From Pseudobacillus wudalianchiensis (GTDB lineage Bacteria > Bacillota > Bacilli > Bacillales > Domibacillaceae), in the NCBI RefSeq assembly GCF_001685015.1, contig NZ_MAYT01000001.1:511227-575226 (forward strand): a DNA stretch of 64,000 bases, read 5' to 3'. The notes under the pieces are model-generated. The model had not been told where the DNA came from and did no database searches. It saw only the letters and a program-made list of their open reading frames with translations. Shown here in pieces: positions 14,717-23,497 of this stretch (the stretch's first letter is position 1; the number at the start of each line of letters is the position of its first letter). The translations under genes were made by a program, and so were the position numbers.

Positions 14717-15046
14717 GAGTTTGGACTAAAATGGCATGAGATCCAACAAACGTTAATTGGGGTTACTGCACAGCGTCTTGTTAATCTTCTTTGTCCAAAA
14801 TGCGGAGCGGATTGTTCTCCTCATTGCCTTGTAAAGAAACAACGCAGGCAAGCTACTGTATACGAAATATTAAGCGGCACAGACTTGCAAGCCGTGTTAA
14901 ATGAAGCGAAAGGAGAGGCGAGCCAATACCATTACCCGTTGCTAAAACATTTATTAAGGAAGGGGATTGCTCTTGGATATCTCTCTCAAACTGAATACGA
15001 TCGCTGGGTATTTGAAGACGAGAAGAGCGGGAAGATATCAAGGTGA
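14717..15046 (+). pseudogene. comGA: comGA, truncated: only the last ~110 codons
   Basis: ComGA is the hexameric ATPase that powers assembly of the competence pseudopilus. The frame from 14717 reads EFGLKWHEIQQTLIGVTAQRL, LLCPKCGADC and VYEILSG, which is the C-terminal part of a GspE-type ATPase with its zinc-binding cysteines. The Walker A and B motifs and everything before them are absent. An in-frame TGA at 14702 lies in the repeat element that abuts the fragment. Either the front was deleted, or the whole accessory stretch is an insertion and the front lies left of the window. Without the ATPase domains ComGA cannot work. Confidence 0.85.
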
Positions 15047-16040
15047 ATTTATTTTTAGGCTGGGAGAAATGCTAAATCAAGGGTTTGCGATTGGTGACGC
15101 GCTTGAATTTTTACTAATCAATTTTGATCGTAATCATCGTGAATCTATTCGATTAATTCGCACTGAACTAAACGCGGGTACGCCTTTAAATGAAATTCTT
15201 CATATGCTTCATTTTCCGTCCATGATTTGTCTTCAAGTGTACTTTGCCGAAAAGCATGGCCGTCTGCCTGAAACATTACTACATGCGGGTGAGCACTGGA
15301 AAAAGACAGAACAGGCGAAGGAAAAATTAGTAAAGCTGCTCCAGTATCCACTCTTTCTGCTCTTTCTTTTATTTATGCTATTGTTTCTTTTAAACCATTT
15401 CTTAATGCCGCGTTTTGAGGAGCTGTATGTGGCTCTTAACTTTACCCCTAGCGGCAGTACGTTTCTGCTCATCACCTTTTTACAAAAAGGACCGCCCTTT
15501 ATTTTATTAGCTGCTGTCGTGCTGGCAGTTGCTTCTCTGTTTGTCTTTTTTCAATATCAAAGACAAACTCCCCAAAGTAAAATCCATTGGCTCATAAAAA
15601 CTCCTATCACTTCCACTTATTTTCCGTTGCTCTTTACGCGCCTATTTGCAAAGGAGGTTTCCTCTTTGCTGAAGAGCGGTTTTGCGGTGAATGAAGTGCT
15701 GCTAATCTTACAAGAACAGACGATGCATCCGGTACTGCGCCATGTTGCTTCAGTAATAAACAGCGGTTTAGTGACAGGCCAGTCTTTTGCAGAGGCAGCA
15801 GAACAGATGTCCTGCTTTGTGCCTCAGCTTCCGCGTATTCTTCGTCATGGCGAAACGAATGGCCGGCTAGCCCAAGAACTATTCTTGTTCAGTCATTTTT
15901 GTGAGACTTTACTAGAAAAGAAAATAAAGAGAAGCTTGTCTATTTTACAGCCGTCTATCTTTTTGTGCGTCGGTCTTGTTGTAATTGCGATTTACCTGTC
16001 GGTTATGTTGCCGATGTTCCAAATGGTCGGTTCTATCTAA
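15012..16040 (+). CDS. comGB: ComGB, competence pseudopilus membrane platform
   Basis: ComGB is the GspF-type inner-membrane protein of the DNA-uptake pseudopilus. The 342 residues hold two GspF repeats (from about FIFRLGEMLNQGFAIGDAL and from LFAKEVSSLLKSGFAVNEVL) and three membrane helices, the last at the C-terminus (SIFLCVGLVVIAIYLSVML). I start at the TTG of 15012 because the protein then begins as its relatives do; a TTG at 14967 is the other choice. It overlaps the comGA remnant by 35 bases and leads the otherwise intact comGB-GG run. The native comG promoter lay ahead of comGA and is gone. Confidence 0.85.
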   Translation: MKTRRAGRYQGEFIFRLGEMLNQGFAIGDALEFLLINFDRNHRESIRLIRTELNAGTPLNEILHMLHFPSMICLQVYFAEKHGRLPETLLHAGEHWKKTEQAKEKLVKLLQYPLFLLFLLFMLLFLLNHFLMPRFEELYVALNFTPSGSTFLLITFLQKGPPFILLAAVVLAVASLFVFFQYQRQTPQSKIHWLIKTPITSTYFPLLFTRLFAKEVSSLLKSGFAVNEVLLILQEQTMHPVLRHVASVINSGLVTGQSFAEAAEQMSCFVPQLPRILRHGETNGRLAQELFLFSHFCETLLEKKIKRSLSILQPSIFLCVGLVVIAIYLSVMLPMFQMVGSI

Positions 16041-16057
16041 GAAGGAGGCATCTATTC

Positions 16058-16381
16058 TTGAGGAAAAGATTTATCTATAAAAATGAGGCTGGTTTCACCC
16101 TCATTGAAATGATGATTGTCTTATTAGTCATTTCAGTGTTGTTATTTATCGCTATACCAAATGTAGCAAAACAGAGTAATAGCATTAATAAAAAAGGATG
16201 TACAGCGTTTAAACACATGGTGCAAGGCCAGGTACAAGCTTATCGGATTGATCTTAATAAATTTCCTTCGACCATTCAGGAAATGGCCGATAAAGGGTAT
16301 TTAAGAGATGATGAGACGGCTTGTCCGAATGGAGACCAGTTAAAGGTTGGAACAGATGGGGAAGTATCCATTGTTCCATAA
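16058..16381 (+). CDS. comGC: ComGC, major competence pseudopilin
   Basis: This is the main subunit of the competence pseudopilus. The TTG at 16058 follows GAAGGAGG. The prepilin signal is short and basic (RKRFIYKNEAG), with cleavage by ComC before FTLIEMMIVLLVISVL, and the +5 Glu is present. The mature part has two cysteines (KKGCTAF and ETACPNG) that normally form a disulfide. At 107 residues it has the usual size. It overlaps comGD. Confidence 0.9.
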   Translation: MRKRFIYKNEAGFTLIEMMIVLLVISVLLFIAIPNVAKQSNSINKKGCTAFKHMVQGQVQAYRIDLNKFPSTIQEMADKGYLRDDETACPNGDQLKVGTDGEVSIVP

Positions 16382-16832
16382 AAGATTGTGGTTACCAAAA
16401 GAAGAGAGAGGCTTTACTCTCATGGAAACGATGATCGTGCTTACAGTTATAATCGTTTTACTCTCTATCGCTGTGCTTCCTTTTCCAAAGCTCGCTGCTC
16501 ATTTCGAGAAAGAACAGTTTCTTAATCAACTGCAGGCTGATCTTTTTTTCGCTCAGTCTTATGCAATCGCCAGGCAGGAAAAAGTAGAGGTAAAGTTCTT
16601 CTATACAGAAAATTGTTATACAATTCGATCCCTCACTTCTACTGCAAGCTTTTTAGTCCAACGAAACATGCCTGATACGATTCGTTATATGGATGGTTCA
16701 TTAACGGTTTTATCTTTTTTGCCAAACGGGAATACAAATAACTTTGGTACCGTTCGTTTTAGATATGGAAGTCGGTACATCTCGCTGGTTTTTCAAATTG
16801 GTAAGGGGAGATTTTATGTTACGGAACAATGA
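16371..16832 (+). CDS. comGD: ComGD, minor pseudopilin
   Basis: A minor pilin of the DNA-uptake pseudopilus. The TTG at 16371 has GGGGAAG six bases ahead and overlaps the comGC stop, giving 153 residues. The prepilin motif ERGFTLMETMIVLTVII is present with the +5 Glu. The C-terminal domain is beta-rich (VRFRYGSRYISLVFQIGKG). An ATG at 16347 is the alternative start. Confidence 0.85.
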   Translation: MFHKRLWLPKEERGFTLMETMIVLTVIIVLLSIAVLPFPKLAAHFEKEQFLNQLQADLFFAQSYAIARQEKVEVKFFYTENCYTIRSLTSTASFLVQRNMPDTIRYMDGSLTVLSFLPNGNTNNFGTVRFRYGSRYISLVFQIGKGRFYVTEQ

Positions 16833-17124
16833 ACGAGGCTTTACGCTTGCAGAAAGCTTGCTTTCTTTAATGATAATTGTGATGCTGGCTGCCTCTATTC
16901 TGCCGTTAATGGTGCAAATGACAGGACAGTCTAAAGTTCTATGGGAGCGGCAAAAAGGAATGAGGTTCTTATACGAGGAGAGTGGAAAGAGGCTGCTTGA
17001 AGGAAAGGACTTTCAAGTCGTTTATGAAGAGGAGGGAGAGCAGTATGATATTTCCTGGGAAACGACGAAGGCAGCCGCTTGCTTTAAAGTATCGGGACAA
17101 GCTTCTTGTATTAACAAACAATAA
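16816..17124 (+). CDS. comGE: ComGE, minor pseudopilin
   Basis: The ATG at 16816 follows GGGGAG and overlaps the comGD end by 17 bases. The prepilin motif is ERGFTLAESLLSLMIIVML with its +5 Glu, and the product is 102 residues, the usual size. Two cysteines near the end (AACFKVS and ASCINK) may form a disulfide. Together with ComGD, F and G it primes or tips the pseudopilus. Confidence 0.85.
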   Translation: MLRNNERGFTLAESLLSLMIIVMLAASILPLMVQMTGQSKVLWERQKGMRFLYEESGKRLLEGKDFQVVYEEEGEQYDISWETTKAAACFKVSGQASCINKQ

Positions 17125-17539
17125 TGGCTTTACGATGGTAGAGTCTTTATTTGTTTTAATGATTTTTATTAGTATGGCTGCTCTCTTTCCTCTTATCTAC
17201 GGGACTGTCTATCGGATGGAGGAGCAGCTTGCTCCAGAAAGAAGAACGGAATGGGAGTTGTTTATACTGCAGCTGCGAAAAGAGTTATATATGTCTCATT
17301 CTCTGAACATAACAGATGAGCAAATCACATTTATACAAGAAGGTGAAGTGGTTTCAATTGAGAAATATAAAGAGGGGATAAGGAGAAGAGTTGGAGGCAG
17401 AGGACATGAAATAATTTTGCAGGAAGTTTCTTCTGTGCAATTTTATCCGTGCGGTTCATCACTATGCACAAGAGCTGTTTTTAAAAACGGTGAAAAGGAA
17501 AGAGCGCATCTTCATCTTTTTGCAGGGGAAGCGATATGA
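17045..17539 (+). CDS. comGF: ComGF, minor pseudopilin-like protein
   Basis: A hydrophobic prepilin-like stretch (NNNGFTMVESLFVLMIFISM) identifies it. The best start is ATG 17045, which follows GAGGAGGGAG, so the gene overlaps comGE by 80 bases and has an unusually long, basic leader (MIFPGKRRRQPLALKYRDK); no start codon lies closer to the prepilin motif. The protein has 164 residues. Two cysteines sit in YPCGSSLCTRA. The stop overlaps the comGG start by four bases. Confidence 0.8.
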   Translation: MIFPGKRRRQPLALKYRDKLLVLTNNNGFTMVESLFVLMIFISMAALFPLIYGTVYRMEEQLAPERRTEWELFILQLRKELYMSHSLNITDEQITFIQEGEVVSIEKYKEGIRRRVGGRGHEIILQEVSSVQFYPCGSSLCTRAVFKNGEKERAHLHLFAGEAI

Positions 17540-17916
17540 AAAGCTTGATCAGTAATGAAAAGGGGGTTCTTCTCCCTTACACGATTCTTCTCTTTACCGT
17601 TGTTTGCACAGCGGCCATGTTTGGAACGGGAATCTTTGTCAGTAAGCAGAAAACAGCTTTGTTTTTAACAGACTACTATGAAACGAAAGTGATAGAGTTC
17701 ATGGCACTGCAGGAAATTTTCGTGCTTCTGGAAAATGGAGAGGAAATTTCCGGTATTTACCGCACAGATCGTGGGGATGTCACATATAAAGTGATACCAG
17801 ACGAGACAGAGGAATTAGTAGCGATTCATTTAAAGACGGCTAAAGCAGAAACAAGATTTTCAACAAGGGTAATTTATAGCATGGCCGATCGACAAATTGT
17901 CCGCTGGATTGAATAG
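17536..17916 (+). CDS. comGG: ComGG, minor competence protein
   Basis: It starts within the comGF stop (ATGA overlap), which suggests coupled translation. The 126 residues have one hydrophobic N-terminal helix (LLPYTILLFTVVCTAAMFGTGIF) without a clear prepilin cleavage site, as is usual for ComGG, followed by a polar domain. It ends the comG operon. Confidence 0.8.
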   Translation: MKSLISNEKGVLLPYTILLFTVVCTAAMFGTGIFVSKQKTALFLTDYYETKVIEFMALQEIFVLLENGEEISGIYRTDRGDVTYKVIPDETEELVAIHLKTAKAETRFSTRVIYSMADRQIVRWIE

Positions 17917-17976
17917 CAGGTGTTTAGAACGAGCAGAAATTGGAAAAAATGACACCGACTGCAGGAGGCGGTGTTT

Positions 17977-18147
17977 GTGAACGAATACGTAAAATATTTT
18001 ATTGCAACGTTTCTTAGTTATTGGAATGAACCGAAGCAAGTAAGAAGAGAAAAACGTTACCAGAAACGGGCTGGGCGTGCGGCCTTTTCTTCTAGATGGT
18101 TTGGTTTGCTTCCTTGGGCGCTGCGCCAGCTCTTTTATAAAAAGTGA
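17977..18147 (+). CDS. yqzE: YqzE, small basic protein
   Basis: A GTG at 17977 follows AGGAGGCGG and gives 56 residues: MNEYVKYFIATFLSYW, then a basic middle (KQVRREKRYQKRAGR) and FSSRWFGLLPWALRQLF. This matches the YqzE family found after comGG in Bacillus; its role is not known to me. The ribosome site lies in the loop of a small hairpin (ACACCG 17952-17957 with CGGTGT 17969-17974), which may limit translation. A terminator overlaps the stop. Confidence 0.75.
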   Translation: MNEYVKYFIATFLSYWNEPKQVRREKRYQKRAGRAAFSSRWFGLLPWALRQLFYKK

Positions 18148-18165
18148 TGGCGCAGCGCTTTTATT
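18118..18165. terminator. Terminator at the end of the comG-yqzE run
   Basis: GCGCTGCGCCA (18118-18128) pairs perfectly with TGGCGCAGCGC (18148-18158), followed by TTTTATTTA. The convergent yqhG gene ends at 18165. Confidence 0.85.
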
Positions 18166-18938
18166 TAGGAATGCAAGTAAATCACTCCGCCATTAATAAT
18201 ATTCACATCGATCTTTGGCGAATATTGTTTTTCTAATGCCGCTTTTTCGATAAAATAAGCCTCAGGTTTTTCTTCGTCTTCATAAAAAGAATCAAGCAGG
18301 AGGAGGTCTTCCTCCCATTCTTTTTGTGCTTTTACCGCCCATTGATGATTTTCTTTTTCAAGCTGGGAGGTTAAAAAGCGCTGCAATCGCTTAACGCCGC
18401 TTTTTGGTTTAATTAAGGGAGTAATGGTAAAAGAAAAATCAGGGATTTTTGATACGAGCTGTTTACGGTTGAGTACGTCCATGAATTCTTCTTGAATCAC
18501 TCCGTTAATTAAATTGAGGCCAAGTGAATAAAAGATATCTTTTTTATGATTGGCTTCGTAGGATACTTTTACATTTATTAAAAGCCATGGATGAAGCGGC
18601 TGGCGATGGCCGGTGGCTCTTTGTTCGTAAAGCCGGATAAAACGGGTATGTTCTTTCGCTGATTGGAAAATCTGTTGCAGACGAGGAGTGCCGAAGTGGA
18701 TAGATTCCCCTTCAAGATCAGCTGGTATTTTGGTTTGATCGGTAATGAAGGTTACGGAAAGCGGCTCCGCTTTCATTCCAGTTTTTTCGGCATAATGCCA
18801 ATAAAAAGGCCGATTCATCAATTCTTTATCAATGGCAGGCGTTAGTTTGACACTAAGTGACCCTTCTGTTTTCTCTAAAAAAGCACATTCAGTGGCTTTA
18901 AAATAGTCTTCAAGAAATAGATGAATTTCGTTCTTCAC
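18165..18938 (-). CDS. yqhG: YqhG family protein, 257 aa
   Basis: The gene lies in the usual Bacillus place between yqzE and yqhH and matches YqhG in length and N-terminus (IHLFLEDYFKATECAFLE). It starts at a GTG preceded by GGAGGAG and overlaps the yqhH end by 29 bases, so the two are co-transcribed and probably work together. It is a soluble, mixed-charge protein without a recognised catalytic motif. Its function is unknown. Confidence 0.8.
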   Translation of the reverse strand: MKNEIHLFLEDYFKATECAFLEKTEGSLSVKLTPAIDKELMNRPFYWHYAEKTGMKAEPLSVTFITDQTKIPADLEGESIHFGTPRLQQIFQSAKEHTRFIRLYEQRATGHRQPLHPWLLINVKVSYEANHKKDIFYSLGLNLINGVIQEEFMDVLNRKQLVSKIPDFSFTITPLIKPKSGVKRLQRFLTSQLEKENHQWAVKAQKEWEEDLLLLDSFYEDEEKPEAYFIEKAALEKQYSPKIDVNIINGGVIYLHS

Positions 18939-20610
18939 TAAAGCGCTCCTCCTCTTTTTTCCACTCGTTGGCTAATTCGATGGCCGCTTCAAGATTTTTC
19001 ATTTTGACATGCAGCTCTCCTTCTGTTTTGGAGTGCTGAAAAATATCCACTAAATGTTCCTGCATATTAGGAAGATCGATTCTCTCTAAAATATCATCTA
19101 GTTGCCCGACAGCCTGCTCAAATAGATGGATTTTTTCATAGAGCAGCTGCAGAATTCGGTCTTCAATTGTATTTTCAATGCTGAAGTTATAAATGCACAC
19201 ATCTTTTGTTTGTCCGAATCGATGAACACGGCCGATCCGCTGTTCTAGTCGCATCGGATTCCAGGGAAGGTCAAAATTAATGACATGGTGGCAAAATTGC
19301 AGGTTTAATCCTTCGCCGCCCGCTTCCGTCGCGATTAAAACCTGAGCCTGCTTCTCGAAAAGCTGCTTCATCCAATCTTTCTTTCCGCGTTTAAACCCAC
19401 CGCGGAAGGGGACGGATGTAATCCCGTTTTGTTTAAAGAACCACTGTAAATATAGTTGCGTTGCTCGGTATTCAGTAAAAATAATTACTTTGTCATTAAT
19501 CGATTGAACGAGTTGAAGTGCTTTTTCTGCTTTAGAGTTGTGCGTAATGTTCTGTATATGTGACAAAGCGTTTTGAAAACTCTCTGGAAAATCAAGATGG
19601 TTTCCATTCAGCTTCTTCGCCATGTTTCTTAAGGTGAAAAAGACGGCTTCTTTGCTGCTGCAGGCTTCTCGTTGCAAAGTAAGCAAGGAAAAAGCAGACC
19701 GTACATCATCTGGCTGGCTGCGGACGAGCTGTTCAAGAGCTTGATAGAGCGAGCGTTCTTCCTCTGTAAAAGTCACTTTAACGGATTCTACTTTTCTGGC
19801 TGTCCACTCCACACCTGTATCCTGCCGACGGTTACGAATCATCACTTTATTCATGAGCTTAATTAAATGGTGATGGTTTTGTACTTGCCGGTCTCCTTTT
19901 TTAAACTGCTCACTAAATTGTCCTTCGCTTCCCAAATGACCAGGCTTTAATAGCGAAACGAGATGGAACATTTCATCAAGCCGGTTTTGAATAGGTGTCG
20001 CTGTGAGTAATAGGCAAAATTTCTTTTTTAAGTGACGGACAAATTGATAGTTTTTTGTTTTATGGTTTTTTAATTTATGAGCTTCGTCAATAATAACTAA
20101 GTCATAGTCTTGTTCATAAATTTTTTCCTTGTGCGGGCTTCGTTTGGCTGTATCGATCGAGGAAATGACGATATCATGCTCATCCCAGGCATAAAACTTC
20201 TTTTGGGCAATAGCAGGAATATAAAATTTAGTAGTTAACTCATGGGCCCATTGAGAAACGAGAGAAGCCGGGGCTAAGATTAAAACTTTTTTCACGAGGC
20301 CGCGAATCAAATACTCTTTTAATACTAGCCCAGCTTCGATTGTCTTGCCGAGTCCCACTTCATCCGCTAAAATAGCTTTGCCATTCATTTCTTCCACTAC
20401 TCTTCTAGCTGCTTCAAGCTGATGAGGAAGAGCCGTAAGTTCCGGCAGAAAGCTAGGAGCTAACAATCCTTCAAAATCCGGAACCATCATTCGTCTTTCC
20501 ATATTAATGGTTGATTGAAAAAGCGGCCAGCTCCCCCAAGGCCCATCCTGTTCGATTCTTTTTTCTAATTCCTCTTCCCAGCTATGATCGAAATAAATTT
20601 CCACATCCAT
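18910..20610 (-). CDS. yqhH: YqhH, SNF2-type helicase/ATPase
   Basis: A superfamily 2 ATPase of the SNF2/RapA type that should move along nucleic acid. Motif I is LADEVGLGKTIEAGLV (about residues 81-96), motif II is DEAH, motif III LLTATPIQNR; the C-terminal lobe has ATEAGGEGLNLQ and QRIGRVHRFGQ (motif VI). The N-terminus is short and the protein (566 aa) lacks the extra domains of RapA. The ATG at 20610 follows AAGGAG. It is divergent from the gcv operon and leads yqhG. Confidence 0.85.
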   Translation of the reverse strand: MDVEIYFDHSWEEELEKRIEQDGPWGSWPLFQSTINMERRMMVPDFEGLLAPSFLPELTALPHQLEAARRVVEEMNGKAILADEVGLGKTIEAGLVLKEYLIRGLVKKVLILAPASLVSQWAHELTTKFYIPAIAQKKFYAWDEHDIVISSIDTAKRSPHKEKIYEQDYDLVIIDEAHKLKNHKTKNYQFVRHLKKKFCLLLTATPIQNRLDEMFHLVSLLKPGHLGSEGQFSEQFKKGDRQVQNHHHLIKLMNKVMIRNRRQDTGVEWTARKVESVKVTFTEEERSLYQALEQLVRSQPDDVRSAFSLLTLQREACSSKEAVFFTLRNMAKKLNGNHLDFPESFQNALSHIQNITHNSKAEKALQLVQSINDKVIIFTEYRATQLYLQWFFKQNGITSVPFRGGFKRGKKDWMKQLFEKQAQVLIATEAGGEGLNLQFCHHVINFDLPWNPMRLEQRIGRVHRFGQTKDVCIYNFSIENTIEDRILQLLYEKIHLFEQAVGQLDDILERIDLPNMQEHLVDIFQHSKTEGELHVKMKNLEAAIELANEWKKEEERFSEERNSSIS

Positions 20611-20711
20611 TTGAAAAACTCCTTTATAAAATATGTTGCCGAAACCTTACCTTTAATGGTAGGATGTAAGTGAACAAAATATTATGTCATTTTGCAAAAA
20701 AGCGAATATTG

Positions 20712-20742
20712 TTGATTTACTCTAATCCGATGTTCATAGTAT
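20712..20742 (+). promoter_or_regulatory. Possible promoter of the gcv operon
   Basis: TTGATT (20712-20717) and TAGTAT (20737-20742) resemble sigma-A boxes, with a slightly long 19-bp spacer. They lie about 30 bp before the riboswitch, where a promoter must be. Confidence 0.45.
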
Positions 20743-20769
20743 GCCCATTTATTAACTAAATATAGCGAA

Positions 20770-20978
20770 TGAAGGCGAGGGGAGAGACTGTTTATACAGC
20801 GCCGAAGGAGCAAACAAGCTTTTTGTGAATCTCTCAGGCAAAAGAACTCTTGCTGGACGCGACTCTGGAGAGCGTTTCGTTAACGAAACCACCAAAGAAG
20901 ACAGCCTGTTTACCAGGTTAAACTTTCAGGTTCAAGGACAGAGAACAACTTGTAAAAGCTGTTCTCTGTCTTTTTTTA
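20770..20978 (+). promoter_or_regulatory. Tandem glycine riboswitch (gcvT type)
   Basis: Two glycine aptamers follow each other. The first has GGGGAGAG, GCGCCGAAGGAGCAAAC, ATCTCTCAGGCAAAAG and GACTCTGGAGAG. The second has ACCACCAAAGAAG, AAACTTTCAGGTTCAAGG and ACAGAG. The expression platform is the terminator at 20937-20978, whose 5' arm overlaps the closing stem of the second aptamer. In this family glycine binding prevents the terminator, switching on the glycine-cleavage genes downstream. Confidence 0.93.
20937..20978 (+). terminator. Riboswitch-controlled terminator
   Basis: GACAGAGAACA (20937-20947) pairs perfectly with TGTTCTCTGTC (20960-20970), followed by seven T. It competes with the second glycine aptamer. 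Confidence 0.9.
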
Positions 20979-21028
20979 TGCAAAAATAATGGGCTGAACC
21001 GCAGGAAGACAATGAAAGGGGTAGGGAA

Positions 21029-22129
21029 ATGGGAGAATTAAAGCGCACACCATTGTTTGAATCGTACCAGCGATCTGGAGCAAAAACGATTGATTTTGGA
21101 GGATGGGAACTGCCTGTTCAATTTTCAAGTATTAAAGAAGAACATGAGGCTGTCCGCACAAAGGCAGGGCTTTTTGATGTTTCTCATATGGGAGAAATTA
21201 CAGTAAAGGGAAAAGACTCCTTAGCCTTTCTGCAAAAAATGATGACGAACGACTTGTCAAAGCTCCAGCCAGATCAAGCAATCTATACGATTATGTGTAA
21301 TGAAAAAGGCGGAGCTGTCGATGATTTGCTCGTCTACATGCTAGCTGAAGATGATTATCTACTTGTTGTGAATGCAGCGAATACAGATAAAGATTTTGAT
21401 TGGCTGAAGAAGCATCAAGCAGGAAATATAGAAGTTGAAAACGTATCAAAAGACTGGGCACAACTCGCCATTCAAGGTCCAGCTGCTGAAGGAATCCTGC
21501 AAAAGCTAGTGACTGATGTGGATTTAAGTGAGATTAAGCCTTTTAAGTTTAAGCAGGAAGTTAGAATTAACGGGATACCAGCTCTTGTATCAAGAACTGG
21601 TTATACAGGAGAAGATGGCTTTGAGATTTATAGCCGAAGTGAAGATGCCCCTAAGCTATGGGAAGATCTTTTAGAGGCTGGCAAAGAAGACGGTCTTCTT
21701 CCATGCGGACTCGGTGCGCGCGATACCTTACGCTTTGAAGCGAACCTTGCTTTATATGGACAGGAGCTAGCTGATGATATTTCACCACTTGAAGCAGGCT
21801 TAGGTTTTGCAGTAAAGACAAACAAAGAGGACTTTATTGGCCTAGAAGTGTTGAAAGAGCAGAAAGAAAATGGTCCGAAGCGGAAATTGATTGGTCTTGA
21901 GATGATAGATCGGGGAATTCCTCGTCACGGCTATCTTGTTTTTTCCGGTGAAGAAGAAGTGGGTCATGTAACGACAGGTACTCAATCACCAACGTTGAAG
22001 AAAAATATTGGTCTGGCTTTAGTGAAAGCAGAGTATGCGGTACCTGATCAAGAGCTGCAAGTAGAAATCCGCGGCAAAAAATTAACAGCTAAAACAGTAA
22101 GACCACCATTTTATAAACGCTCAAAATAA
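21029..22129 (+). CDS. gcvT: Glycine cleavage T protein (aminomethyltransferase)
   Basis: GcvT takes the aminomethyl group from the lipoylated H protein and, with tetrahydrofolate, releases ammonia and forms 5,10-methylene-THF. Typical motifs are [10 protein letters not shown] near the front, [13 protein letters not shown] and [12 protein letters not shown]. At 366 residues it is full length. The ATG at 21029 follows AAAGGGGTAGGG. It is the first gene of the riboswitch-controlled gcv operon. The H protein is not in this window, as in B. subtilis. Confidence 0.95.
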   Translation: MGELKRTPLFESYQRSGAKTIDFGGWELPVQFSSIKEEHEAVRTKAGLFDVSHMGEITVKGKDSLAFLQKMMTNDLSKLQPDQAIYTIMCNEKGGAVDDLLVYMLAEDDYLLVVNAANTDKDFDWLKKHQAGNIEVENVSKDWAQLAIQGPAAEGILQKLVTDVDLSEIKPFKFKQEVRINGIPALVSRTGYTGEDGFEIYSRSEDAPKLWEDLLEAGKEDGLLPCGLGARDTLRFEANLALYGQELADDISPLEAGLGFAVKTNKEDFIGLEVLKEQKENGPKRKLIGLEMIDRGIPRHGYLVFSGEEEVGHVTTGTQSPTLKKNIGLALVKAEYAVPDQELQVEIRGKKLTAKTVRPPFYKRSK

Positions 22130-22150
22130 GAAAGAGAGAAGGGGAATATA

Positions 22151-23497
22151 ATGAAGCATCGTTACTTGCCGATGACAGAAACGGATAAAAAGGAAATGCT
22201 TGCAACAATAGGTGTCCAAACGGTAGATGAATTATTTGCCGACATTCCTGAAAAAGTACGTTTTCAGGGATTATACAATATTAAAGAAGCAAAAGCAGAA
22301 CCAGCGTTGAAAAAAGAATTAAGCGCAATGGCTGCTAAAAATATCAATGCGAAACAATATGCTTCCTTTTTAGGGGCAGGTGTATATGATCACTATACGC
22401 CGTCTATTGTAGACCACGTTATTTCTCGTTCAGAATTTTACACAGCTTACACACCGTACCAGCCGGAAATTTCCCAAGGGGAACTGCAAGCGATCTTTGA
22501 ATTCCAAACGATGATTTGCGAATTAACAGGTATGGATGTAGCGAACTCTTCTATGTATGACGGAGGCACAGCGTTGGCGGAAGCAGCTATGCTAAGCGCT
22601 GGCCAGACGAAAAGAAAGAAAGTACTCGTATCAGAAACGGTTCATCCAGAGTCACGTGATGTGTTAGCGACTTACGCAAAAGGCCAAAACATTGAAGTAG
22701 TGGTAATTCCACACAAAAATGGAGTAACAGACATTGATCAGCTAAATGAATTAGTCGATAACGATACAGCAGCTGTAATCGTTCAATATCCTAACTTCTT
22801 CGGTGCGATTGAGTCACTTTCTGAAGTAGAAAAAGCGGCTCATGACGCAAAAGCCATGTTTGTTGTTTCTTCTAATCCACTTGCTCTTGGTGCACTGACA
22901 CCTCCAGGGAAATTTGGTGCTGATATTGTGATCGGTGATGCTCAGCCATTTGGCATTCCGGCTCAATTTGGCGGACCGCACTGCGGATATTTTGCAGTAA
23001 CGAAAAAGCTGATGCGTAAAGTGCCAGGCCGTCTCGTTGGCCAGACGCATGATGATCAAGGACAACGCGGCTTTGTATTGACACTGCAAGCACGCGAGCA
23101 GCATATCCGTCGTGACAAAGCGACTTCTAACATTTGCTCCAATCAGGCACTTAACGCTCTTGCAGCCAGTGTAGCTATGACAGCTTTAGGTAAAAAAGGT
23201 GTACGTGAAATCGCGACACAAAACTTGCAAAAAGCATTTTTTGCTAGAGAGACGTTAAAGCAAAATGGAGTAGAAGTCTTGTTTGACGGACCTATATTTA
23301 ATGAATTTGTTATTCGTCTCAATAAACCGGTAAGAGAAGTAAACCAAAAGCTGCTTGAAAAAGGCATTATTGGCGGTTACGACCTTGGTCTTACTTACGA
23401 TGGCCTTGAAAATTGCATGCTCGTTGCTGTGACAGAACTGCGGACGAAAGAAGAAATTGAACTTTTTGCAAAAGAATTGGGGGATAGCCATGAATAA
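22151..23497 (+). CDS. gcvPA: Glycine dehydrogenase, subunit 1 (P protein N-half)
   Basis: GcvPA and GcvPB together form the pyridoxal-phosphate glycine decarboxylase of the cleavage system. The 448 residues begin [10 protein letters not shown] and contain [17 protein letters not shown] and [11 protein letters not shown], as in the family. The PLP lysine is on the other subunit. It follows gcvT by 21 bases and overlaps gcvPB by eight, favouring equal synthesis of the two halves. Confidence 0.95.
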   Translation: MKHRYLPMTETDKKEMLATIGVQTVDELFADIPEKVRFQGLYNIKEAKAEPALKKELSAMAAKNINAKQYASFLGAGVYDHYTPSIVDHVISRSEFYTAYTPYQPEISQGELQAIFEFQTMICELTGMDVANSSMYDGGTALAEAAMLSAGQTKRKKVLVSETVHPESRDVLATYAKGQNIEVVVIPHKNGVTDIDQLNELVDNDTAAVIVQYPNFFGAIESLSEVEKAAHDAKAMFVVSSNPLALGALTPPGKFGADIVIGDAQPFGIPAQFGGPHCGYFAVTKKLMRKVPGRLVGQTHDDQGQRGFVLTLQAREQHIRRDKATSNICSNQALNALAASVAMTALGKKGVREIATQNLQKAFFARETLKQNGVEVLFDGPIFNEFVIRLNKPVREVNQKLLEKGIIGGYDLGLTYDGLENCMLVAVTELRTKEEIELFAKELGDSHE

